Below, piece by piece: positions 9,949-18,107 of a stretch of DNA of 64,000 nucleotides (position 1 is the first letter of the stretch; each line of letters opens with the position of its first letter). The stretch covers positions 3,660,833-3,724,832 of the forward strand of contig CM030940.1 of NCBI GenBank assembly GCA_018136815.1. The letters run 5' to 3'. Made by a program: the position numbers and the translations under genes. The notes beneath the pieces are model-generated. The model searched no databases and was not told the origin of the DNA. It saw only the letters and a program-made list of their open reading frames with translations. Origin of the DNA: Isochrysis galbana. Taxonomy: Eukaryota; Haptophyta; Isochrysidales; Isochrysidaceae.

Positions 9949-10410
9949 AACCTCGCCGAATGCATCAGATCGACCATGCGCGCTGCAACTCCCTCGTGTG
10001 GTCGGCTCCCTCCGTGCTAACAGCCCCATGCAACCACTTCGGAATAGTGTGTTCATGTCCCCACTCACTTGTTAAAGAGTGGTGTAGATTTGGCCTTGCT
10101 GTTGTGCATTTTTTTCTCGCACTCTCACTCTCCTCCGCGTTGAGTTGGTGATCTCAACGGTGGTGGTATGCATTGTTAGTGCTGATGAAAAAATCTTGGA
10201 GATTCGGGGCAACTAGCCTAACAAGGACCTGAAATTGAGGAATTGACTCGCTCCGCGGCTGGCCGCACGCATCGCTCTATCTAGCTAGCCCTCCCCATCC
10301 ATGTCACGTTCCGCCCTCACCACGCACCACGCCCCTTCATTCCTTTATCCATTATGGGTTCGATGTCCGTTTCTGGGGTTATGACGCATGTGCACTACTG
10401 TGATAGATGA
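9949..10410. other. Intergenic
   Basis: About 460 bases downstream of the TAF9-like gene. No supportable gene or repeat is seen; it includes the likely 3' UTR. Confidence 0.45.
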
Positions 10411-11058
10411 TAGGGCGGTCAAACAGGTTTGCTTTTATAGGGGGTAGTCTGGGTCACATGTCACATGAGGAAATTTGGGGTTGCCGGGGGCACTATTTAG
10501 TAGCTTCCAATACCAATGCACACGCCAACAAGGACATATTTGCCAATTGCAATTGGCACCCAGACCCCCACCCATTGGCCCCCGCAACAAAACGTAACCT
10601 TATAATATTCTTACCGCACACGCGGCCATGGACCCACTACTCTTACTCTTAGGGCTTTAGGGCGGTCAAATCAGTGCATTTATTGCTATCTATAACTACT
10701 AACATGTCGGGAGGCTGCATTTTTTGACCGTTCTCCAAAGCCAAAGCCCAAGAAAAAACTCCTGGCTCCTGGGGGGCTTACCTGCCGCAGCGGTAGTAGT
10801 AGTAGCCTGAACCTTCACATGTGTGTTTTTAGGTTACGCTTCGCCGTCGGGGCTCCTGGGGGGGGGTCCTCGGGCGCGCCCAAAGGTCCAAGGGCAGGCA
10901 CCGGCAATACGCGCTAGATGGAAGATGGGTGCGTGTTCTGTGTTCCGGGATTTCTACTTTCTACCTCTTTACATTGGTGTTGGTGTATTTCCTCCATCCC
11001 GGCTGTTTCATTTTCACATCCTTAGAAGTAAAAGTTAAATTAGTGTTCGACCACCCTA
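10411..11058. mobile_element. Candidate MITE with TA-flanked terminal repeats
   Basis: The left end is TA followed by GGGCGGTCAAACA. The right end, read on the other strand, is TA followed by GGGTGGTCGAACA, giving a 13-base inverted repeat with two mismatches. Another left-type end lies inside at 10658-10670, so this may be two nested elements. No coding capacity is seen. A TA target duplication would suggest the Tc1/mariner superfamily, but the element is not otherwise diagnostic. Confidence 0.5.
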
Positions 11059-11830
11059 CATTTGATTGATTGAATTTCGGCTGCGGCAGTAACGGCGCAA
11101 CTCGCTACTAAGCCGCGCTTAACGCTTAACCCCATGGGCATAGTGAAACACACACGACAGGTGCCATGATCATTACATTATCGGCGATTGGTGAAAGGAG
11201 CATGTTGATGCGTGGCGCAGCGCTCCGCTGCACCACGTCACGCCTCCGCACTCATGTCACTCGCTAACACATTCCGACACGACAGACATGCAAAGAAAGA
11301 CACGACAAGGACAAGGGCTGTCTTTTCAGTTTCAACAGAGAAAGAGCGAGGGGCAGTTCATCACAAAGCTACATAACAATGGCTCTCGTTCCGAGCAGCA
11401 GACGCGCCATTGGGAACCCAAGCGGTCCAAGAAGCTGGAGCATGTCTAAGCACGCGACCCCTGCACAACACGGGTTGGTCCGCGAGAGTGGTCGTTCGAA
11501 GGGCGAGGCCCTGGAGCGTTCGCAAGACCCAAGGGTCCACGACATAACCCCCGCCACGCGACCTCGTCTAGGCAATAAGACACTTGTCCTTACCCTTGGC
11601 ACCGCCTGCCGACGGGGAAGAGCGTATGTGTTGACCGTGCTTGACCCTTATCTCGCTCTAGTCTGTGCGGCGCAGTGGGTAGTGCGAAGGGGCGGATGCT
11701 TAGGATGCCGCAACGACAAGCCATGCCGAGGCCTGGCTGGCAGGTGAGGCTGATGTCGCGTGTCAATAGCCATGCCACCAATCGATCCCCACTCCCCTCC
11801 GTGCGCTACCCCGGACTCGATCCGTGTGGC
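11059..11830. other. 3' flank of pyruvate kinase
   Basis: About 770 bases downstream of the minus-strand pyruvate kinase gene. Overlapping open frames on both strands around 11370-11750 show no family resemblance. It probably includes the 3' UTR. Confidence 0.4.
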
Positions 11831-13573
11831 TCAGTTCCGTCGGGGGCGCTTGGCATCGGGCGAGGACGTACGTGAGGTGACATTGAGGATGCGCACGGCC
11901 CATTGCTTCACGTTGTCGGCGTTGCGCATGGTGTGGACGGCTATGACGTTGTCGCCGTCGTTAAAGAGACCGTACTTCTTGCCGGCCTCGAAGGCGACAA
12001 CGACGTGGCGGCCATCACCGCGCGGCTTGTCCGTCACAACCGAAATGGTATTGCACATATAGCCCTCGATCTGGCGCGCAACGCGCGCATCGCTGCACAC
12101 GGCGATGATCTTGGCCGTTGGGTGAAACTTGGCAAGGAGGCGCGCCGTCTCGCCGGTCTGCGAAAGGACGATGATGGCCGGGGCGCCAATGTCGCACGCC
12201 ATCTTCACAGCCGACGACGCGGCGGACTCGACCTGCGTCATCTTCTTCACCCCCTTCTTCGATTGGCGCATCAGCGAGAAGATCTGGTCGTAGCCCGAAG
12301 GATCCTCCTCGGCGATCATCTCCTGAGCCTGCAAGCAGGTGCGCGCCATGATGGCGACAGCCTGCTCAGGGAAGTTTCCGTTGGCGGTCTCACCAGAGAG
12401 CATGACAGCGTCGGCGCCGTCAAGGACAGCGTTTGCGACGTCGGAGCACTCGGCACGGGTGGGGCGCGGGTTGACGATCATAGACTCGAGCATCTGCGTG
12501 GCGACGACGCACGGCTTGCCCATCTCGCGGCACTTCTTAATCATCATTTTCTGCTCCTTGAAAACCTTCTCCGGCGGGATCTCCATGCCGAGGTCACCGC
12601 GCGCCACCATCACGCCATCGGTAGCCTCGAGGATCTCGTCAAACTTGTCAAGGCCCTCCTGGTTCTCGATCTTGGCGATGATCTTGATGTCCTTGCCCTC
12701 CTCCCCGAGAGTCTTGCGGATGAACTCGATGTCGGCGGCCGATTGGACGAAGGACGCAGCAATGTAGTCGACCTTGTGCGGGACGGCGAATTTCTGCAGG
12801 TCATTGATGTCCTTCTCCTGAAGAACAGGAAGCTCGACCTTCACGTTGGGCAGGTTCATGTTCTTGCGCTCGCCGATAGACTGGTCGTTCTCGGCAACGC
12901 AGAGGACGGAGATCTCCTTGCACTCCTGCACCTTGAGCACAAGTGAGCCGTCGGCGATGAGGATGAGCGATCCTGGTGTGACCGAACTGGGCAGCTTCTC
13001 GTATGTGCACGCGAACTTGGTCTCATCGCCGAGGAACGAGTAGTCGGTGGTGAGCTCGACAGTCGAGCCCTTCTTGATGTGGATCTTCTTGTTGCACTCG
13101 GGCTTGAAGAAGCCCGTGCGGATTTCGGGGCCCTTGGTGTCAAGCAGGATGGCCACGTTGCGCTCGGGCACGCGCGCCGCCGCCTCGCGCACGCGCTTGA
13201 GGCACTCGCCGTGGCCCTCGTGGTCTCCGTGCGAGAAATTGAAGCGCGCGGTGTTCATGCCGGCGCGGATGAGCTTCTCGACCATGTCGACGTCCCAGCA
13301 CTGAAGTGTACAGACGACGGAGGTCGCGGTAAGAGGACGGGGAGAAAGAGGAGCACGGGGGTGAGGGGACAAGGGGTGAGGGAGGGAGGGAGGGAGAGGG
13401 AGAGAGGGGGGGGGGAGAGGAGAGCGATATGGATGAGATGAGAGAGAGAGCGCGCGGATGAGGGCGGGTGCGCGGAAATGGGGGCACACGAGGCTCGTTC
13501 GCGTGGCGGTGCTGTGGCCGCGCACCGCTGGGCCCATCGTGCAGAAGATCTTGGTCTGCTTGTTGGTTGGCAT
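11831..13573 (-). CDS. PK: Pyruvate kinase
   Basis: Predicted 505-residue enzyme of glycolysis (phosphoenolpyruvate + ADP to pyruvate + ATP). Minus-strand exons are 13573-13526 and 13300-11831. Exon 1 supplies TKIFCTMGPA. Exon 2 supplies MNTARFNFSHGDHEGH, LDTKGPEIRTG, the catalytic-lysine region IIAKIENQEG, the metal-binding VARGDLGMEIP, ATQMLESM and the allosteric C-terminal domain (VLSQTGETARLLAKF). The length is typical. No transit peptide is visible, so the cytosol is likely. The 225-base intron is a multiple of three and stop-free. The ATG is immediately preceded by AATACAG, a good splice acceptor, so a 5' UTR intron or an extra upstream exon is possible. Confidence 0.95.
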   Translation of the reverse strand: MPTNKQTKIFCTMGPAVRGHSTATRTSLVCPHFRAPALIRALSLSSHPYRSPLPPPSLPLPPSLPHPLSPHPRAPLSPRPLTATSVVCTLQCWDVDMVEKLIRAGMNTARFNFSHGDHEGHGECLKRVREAAARVPERNVAILLDTKGPEIRTGFFKPECNKKIHIKKGSTVELTTDYSFLGDETKFACTYEKLPSSVTPGSLILIADGSLVLKVQECKEISVLCVAENDQSIGERKNMNLPNVKVELPVLQEKDINDLQKFAVPHKVDYIAASFVQSAADIEFIRKTLGEEGKDIKIIAKIENQEGLDKFDEILEATDGVMVARGDLGMEIPPEKVFKEQKMMIKKCREMGKPCVVATQMLESMIVNPRPTRAECSDVANAVLDGADAVMLSGETANGNFPEQAVAIMARTCLQAQEMIAEEDPSGYDQIFSLMRQSKKGVKKMTQVESAASSAVKMACDIGAPAIIVLSQTGETARLLAKFHPTAKIIAVCSDARVARQIEGYMCNTISVVTDKPRGDGRHVVVAFEAGKKYGLFNDGDNVIAVHTMRNADNVKQWAVRILNVTSRTSSPDAKRPRRN

Positions 13574-14250
13574 CTGTATTGAGGGAAGTGAGAGAGAGAG
13601 AAGAGAGAGAGAGAAGAGAGAGAGACAGAGAGAGAGAGAGAAGAGGGAGTAAAAGAGAGAGAGGGGAGAGAGAGAGAGTGAGTGAAGTGGGTGGTCGGGG
13701 AGGGGGGGGGCGGGGTCGCGGGGGTGGGGGGGGGGGGGACGGAGGTTCGGGGGGGCGGGGGAGGGGGGGGGGGAACGCGCGGTTTGGCAGATCGGAAGAC
13801 AGAAGAGTCGGCACTCGAGAGAGGAAGGAGCGCACCACGTGGACGTCCTGTGATCTCCGCCGACGGCGGCTCTCTCTTCTCTCTCTCCCCCCCCCTCTAT
13901 GTCTCTCCCTCCTTCCCCTCCCTCCTTCCCTCCCTCGCTCGCTCCCTCTCTCTCTCTCTCTCTGTGCTTCAAGTCTCTCCAGGGTGCTGCACGATCGAGC
14001 GTTATTCCTGGAGAGTTTTGAGAGAAGAATCCCTCGCGATGTCGGAGAGAAGAGGATGGAACGATGGAGAGAGAGATTGCGCGAGAGAGAGAAAGAGAGA
14101 GAGCGAGAGAGAGAGGAAGAGAGAGAGAGGGAGGGAGAGAGAGGGAGAGGGAGGGAGAGAGAAGAGAGGGAGGGAGGGGGAGAGAGAGAGAGCGCGTGGA
14201 GAGTAGGAGAGTGAAGCCGGACGAAGGCTGGAGGGAGCGAGAGGCGCAAG
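13574..14250 (-). repeat. Polypyrimidine tract upstream of pyruvate kinase
   Basis: The coding (minus) strand is CT-rich for about 680 bases, with CTCTCTC and TCCCTCCC blocks plus G-runs near 13700-13770. It lies directly upstream of the start codon and may include 5' UTR. Long open frames here are composed only of Ser/Leu/Pro or Arg/Glu and are not genes. The GC-rich 14251-14637 holds C-runs and no gene. Confidence 0.8.
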
Positions 14251-14637
14251 ATTCAACCGGATTCCGCGCTCCCTCCCTCGCCCCGCGCCCCCCCCCGCCC
14301 CGCCCCCGCCTCCTCTCCTCCCCCGCGCGGGGAGAAATCTCCCCCCCCCCCCCCGCCCCGCCCCCGCCCTCTTCCCTCCCTCCCTCTCTCGCCTTCTCCG
14401 GCCGCGTGGCCCGCGAGGGAGATCCGCCAAGCTCTCCCCCCCCCCTCGCCCTCCCGCTCGCGGGGGGGTCTCGCTGCTTGCTGCGCCCCTTCACACTTAG
14501 AAGGTGGGGGAGTGTGAAATACCCCGCAGTACAGATGTTTTTATCACCACCTTATGTAGAGGTTAGAGCTTCTCATTCAACGTTTTTTGTAAATCACTAT
14601 AAAAAGAGCTGGAAGGTGCTAGGGGGCTCATAGAGGC

Positions 14638-14712
14638 TAGGGCAGTCAAACAGCTATTTGAACTTCTAAGGGTGAAAATTGACCAAGTCAAGATTGAGGA
14701 TTCATTACGAGA
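14638..14712 (+). repeat. Terminal part of the TA-flanked MITE family
   Basis: Starts TA followed by GGGCAGTCAAACAGC, then AACTTCTAAGGGTGAAAATT and AAGTCAAGATTGAGG. It is the inverted counterpart of 8095-8193. The following 14713-15277 holds small open frames without recognisable similarity. Confidence 0.6.
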
Positions 14713-15277
14713 TTTTTGGATATGGTGACCGGATAGGTGTAACTAGCACATATCCGGTGCCCTTTGGGCCCCAAACCCCCGACGGTAGCCCCCACAGCGA
14801 TGCGTAATCAGAAAACGCGCAAACCGGCAGAACTCACTATCGTGGAGGGCCGACGTCCGAGGCGAGCGCGGGCGAACGTCGGGCCGCTAATCGACGCGGC
14901 AGAAAGTGGACGGAAGAAGTCTCGCGCCTTCCCGGGGAAAGATGCCAATGCGGCGCGGGCAGGGAGGATCGGGTGCGTGGGAATCATGGGGGACACTTGA
15001 TAGCTCGACCCGTTCAGGCCCGTGTTCAACGGCACAACGTGTGACCGCTAACTACAGACCATCGATAGAGGACAGACGGGAAGCTTGATGGACAAGAGAA
15101 CGAGAGACAACAGCTGGCGGGGAATGTTGCAGCGTCAAAATGTTCCTCTCACGGGGAGTGCACTAGGAGTGCGCATGGCGCGCTTCCTAGAGGTGGGGTG
15201 GTGCGGCTGCTCGTAGAGGCGACGGTTTGTGGGCGCGAATCCCGGCCTACTCGTTGTGCACTGGCTGATCTCGCGCG

Positions 15278-16804
15278 TCAGCACCGTACAAAGGTAGGGG
15301 AGCGGTGCGCCGCCTCCTCCTGCACGCCGCAAGGCGCGTCCTTCTCGTGTGCGCCTGCTCTGGGCCTTTCAGGCTCGCTGGCGCCGCGCCACTCAGGAAT
15401 CGAGACGATGACCTCCTCGACGACGCGCGCAGCCCAGGGGCAGTGACTCGCCGGGCCGCTCGGCTTGGACAATGACTCGAGCCAGCCAAGATGGCCGCCG
15501 AAGCGCGTAGCGACGCGTGCAAAGTGGGGCCTCCGATAGGTGCTACCGCGCAGCCGCGCAGTCGGACAGAGTGGATCGTCGTCGGCATTGACGAAGAGAA
15601 GCGGCACGCGCACCTGTCCCAGGATGGGCTGCACGTCAGACGCGGAATACAACTCGTCGGTAGAGCGGAAGCCATAGGCGGGGGCGGCAGCTGCGTCCCA
15701 CTCGCGCAGTGTACGCGCCGAGAGCAGGTCGCTCAGCCGGAAGCCGGGACATGTCTCTTCGAGGGCGTGCAGCGTGTGGATACCGCCTCCTTGATGCAAA
15801 CAACGCAACCACGTGCGGATAACAAAGGCAGACGACTGAACGATGGCGTCCGAGGCTGCTACCGCGTCACGCACTGAGTGGCCAAAGCCGAGCAGGATGG
15901 CCCCGCGTACGCCGAGCGCCTCCGCCTCATCGGGAAAGCGTGCCGCCCAATTGGTGAAGAGAGCCGTGCCAAAGGAGGCGGCAAGCACCACAATGTGTGC
16001 GTGCGGATAATGTGCGCGTGCTGCTCTGAGCAGTGAGCCCATATCGTCGGTTGAGCAGTAGGCCGAGCCAGGCAACTTGGGCGACTCGAGTGGCAGCCCG
16101 GCGAGACCTTGGTACGTCGCAATTGCGCATGCAAGCCGGCCACGAAACCCTTCCCCCTGCACGCCCCCCGCCTCCTCTGCCCGGTCGCGCGCTGGCCCAC
16201 CTTCGGCATGCGACACGCTGCCGTTTCTCCTGGCGTAACGCTGGTGCAGGTGGCAGAGGAGCGTGGGCACAAGCCCGTGGTGGGTGAAGCATGAGCCCGC
16301 GCCAGGCAGCCCGATCACGATGAGCTCTGGCTCCTCCTCCTCCTCCTCAACAGCAACAAACCATGAGAGCGCTACCGTGCCACCCGACGGCACCCGAATC
16401 GTCTGCTTACGCAACTGCGGCATGAAACCAGCGCCGACTTTATGGGCCGTCTGCGCGAGCACTGTCTGCAGCCTGCCTGAGCGGAACCAGAGAGATGGCT
16501 TGTACGGACGCGAGAGCGCAGGGCAGCGCGAGAGGAGGAACTGCTGGAAGGAAAGATGGGCTGCAGGCGAGTCGGTGGGCGGGAGGGGATCGTTGCGGCG
16601 GAAGAGCACTCTGGCGAAGAGGACGAGAACGAGGGTGGCGAGAGTGGGGAGAGAGGGAGAGAGAAAGGGAGGGAGGGAGAGGGAGAGCGGGGTGGAGAGG
16701 AGGAGAAGGAGGAGAAGCGTGGCACAGAGGGAGAGGAGAGAGAGGTTGGTGGGGCGTGAGAAGCGCCAAAGGGAGAGTTGGGAGGGCCAGGATGAAGACG
16801 GCAT
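15278..16804 (-). CDS. Alpha/beta hydrolase, YheT/ABHD1-3 type, membrane anchored
   Basis: Predicted 508-residue protein in one open frame. N-terminal hydrophobic segments (about 21-37 and 53-67) suggest a membrane anchor. The lid or entry segment (WFRSGRLQT) and the core IVIGLPGAG are followed by the nucleophile elbow VLAASFGTALFTNW (S277), the acid VNADDDPLCP and the catalytic histidine in FGGHLGWLE, which is characteristic of the YheT branch. Family members act on lipids or esters; the substrate here is unknown. The elbow reads A-x-S-x-G instead of the usual G-x-S-x-G. Residues about 190-216 look like an insertion and could be a cryptic intron, but no GT-AG pair keeps frame. The N-terminal leucine-rich stretch overlaps a GA/CT-rich tract, so the exact start is uncertain. 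Confidence 0.85.
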   Translation of the reverse strand: MPSSSWPSQLSLWRFSRPTNLSLLSLCATLLLLLLLSTPLSLSLPPFLSPSLPTLATLVLVLFARVLFRRNDPLPPTDSPAAHLSFQQFLLSRCPALSRPYKPSLWFRSGRLQTVLAQTAHKVGAGFMPQLRKQTIRVPSGGTVALSWFVAVEEEEEEPELIVIGLPGAGSCFTHHGLVPTLLCHLHQRYARRNGSVSHAEGGPARDRAEEAGGVQGEGFRGRLACAIATYQGLAGLPLESPKLPGSAYCSTDDMGSLLRAARAHYPHAHIVVLAASFGTALFTNWAARFPDEAEALGVRGAILLGFGHSVRDAVAASDAIVQSSAFVIRTWLRCLHQGGGIHTLHALEETCPGFRLSDLLSARTLREWDAAAAPAYGFRSTDELYSASDVQPILGQVRVPLLFVNADDDPLCPTARLRGSTYRRPHFARVATRFGGHLGWLESLSKPSGPASHCPWAARVVEEVIVSIPEWRGASEPERPRAGAHEKDAPCGVQEEAAHRSPTFVRC

Positions 16805-16871
16805 GGGGGGGGAGAGGGGGGCGGGGAGAGGGAGAGGGCGGAGGGAGGGAGGGAGAGAGAGAGAGAGATGG

Positions 16872-16960
16872 TGATAATAATATCCTGGAGGGGAATATTA
16901 GAGGGAACATCTGCAAAACATTGAGAGACTGCCGAAGCTCCAAAATTGGAGCTTCCGCCT
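16872..16960 (+). repeat. Repeat block with palindrome, left copy
   Basis: AATATC...GAGGGGAATATTAGAGGGAACATCTGCAA recurs at 17843-17905 and so flanks a 1-kb interval. It is followed by the near-palindrome GAAGCTCCAAAATTGGAGCTTC (16934-16955, two strings of 11) and by AACTGCTCGCTA, which also follows the copy at 35181. Confidence 0.6.
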
Positions 16961-17048
16961 CGAAAAATCTCAACTGCTCGCTATAGCTATAGCCTCGACC
17001 TCCGTCAGAACTTATCTCTTAATGTGATTCCTTAGGATTTAGAAAGAG

Positions 17049-17418
17049 GTGGGAAATCGGCAGGTGAGCGGCGGGTGGTGCAGGTGCGCGCGCTCTCCAA
17101 CGAGGAGCTCTCCCTCTCCAGGAGAGGCCGTGGCGATGTATGGGATCCCTGCCTTCGACGATCGACGACCCGCTGGGCACCATTCCAGTGGAGTTGGGTG
17201 GGCTCCCCAGCAGCGCGGGTTCTGCGGCCCCCGAGCATGCCGCGCCGCCTCTGCACGTGGTGCAAGTGCAGCGTGGCGACCTGTCCACATCGTCTGCGCT
17301 TCTGTGCCCGGTGTGCGACCCACCCGACGATGAAGAGGCAGCCGATGTCGTGGCAGAGGCGGTGGCAGCTAGGATAGAGCGTTTGTGCAGCCTTAGCCCT
17401 AGCCCTAGCCCTAGCTAG
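17049..17418 (+). other. Unresolved open region, possibly a small Cys-rich coding segment
   Basis: Several frames are open. One reads CTWCKCSVATCPHRLRFCAR with closely spaced cysteines; another reads LSTSSALLCPVCDPPDDEEA. I cannot choose a frame or a start, no family is recognised, and I do not call a gene. Confidence 0.2.
17387..17417 (+). repeat. Short CCCTAG array
   Basis: CCTTAG followed by three CCCTAG units. It is one base away from the common telomeric unit CCCTAA, but only four units long. Confidence 0.8.
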
Positions 17419-17524
17419 TAGCTGTGTATTTCTACGAGTAAAAATGGGCCACGGCTGCGCCCCCGGCCCCCGCCCCCCCGCTGCTCAATTTCAGTGACGG
17501 GTGATTGACCTGACCTTAGATCCA

Positions 17525-17835
17525 CTCGGGGGGGAGGGAGGAGGGAGAGAGAGAGGGAGAGGGAGAGGGAGAGGAGAGAGGAGAGAGAGGGAGAGGGAGA
17601 GAGAGAGAGGGAGGGGGAGAGAGAGGGAGAGGGAGGGAGAGGGAGGGAGAGGGAGAGGGAGAGGGAGAGGGAGAGGGAGAGGCAGAGGGAGAGGGAGAGG
17701 CAGAGGGAGAGGCAGAGGCAGAGGGCAGAGGGAGAGGCAGAGGGCAGAGGGAGAGGGAGAGAGAGAGAGAGTAGAGAGGGAGAGAGGGGGGGGGAGGGGG
17801 AGGGAGAGAGAGAGGGAGAGAGAGAGGGAGAGAGA
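17525..17835 (+). repeat. GGGAGA/GGCAGA purine minisatellite
   Basis: About 310 bases of GGGAGA, GGCAGA and GAGAGA units without pyrimidine interruptions longer than one base. The purine bias continues at intervals to about 18075, just upstream of the helicase gene. Confidence 0.9.
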
Positions 17836-17842
17836 GGCTAGA

Positions 17843-17905
17843 TAGTATTACAAAAATATCCCCGAGGGGAATATTGGAAAGAGCATCTGCAACATTTAAC
17901 ATTTA
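17843..17905 (+). repeat. Repeat block, right copy
   Basis: ATATCCCCGAGGGGAATATT followed by GAGCATCTGCAACA matches 16872-16920 in direct orientation. The repeated units bracket the 16.96-17.84 kb interval. Confidence 0.55.
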
Positions 17906-18107
17906 AAATTCACTATTATGTGCTCGGTCACGAGGCGCCTTCCCATCTTCCCATGGTGAACTAGGTATAAACTTAGTTGAGCGGGGCCATGGGAGGAGGG
18001 AAGGCAGAGGCGGGAGAGGAGGGAGGGAGGAAGGGGGGGAGAGGGAGGTGGAGGGAGGGAGACAGAGAGACGAGAGGGGAGGCGCGGCGGAGAGGGCGCG
18101 TGGGCGT

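Noticed and set aside
11903-12946. A 347-residue + strand open frame
   Set aside because: It is the antisense shadow of pyruvate kinase exon 2 in GC-rich coding DNA and has no family resemblance.
13620-14500. Long open frames on both strands rich in Arg/Glu or Ser/Leu around the pyruvate kinase start
   Set aside because: They follow the GA/CT composition. The kinase homology ends at TKIFCTMGPA, and AATACAG precedes its ATG.
16160-16260. An intron inside the YheT-type hydrolase
   Set aside because: The best GT-AG pairs give 83 or 44 bases and break frame, so I kept the continuous ORF and noted an insertion.
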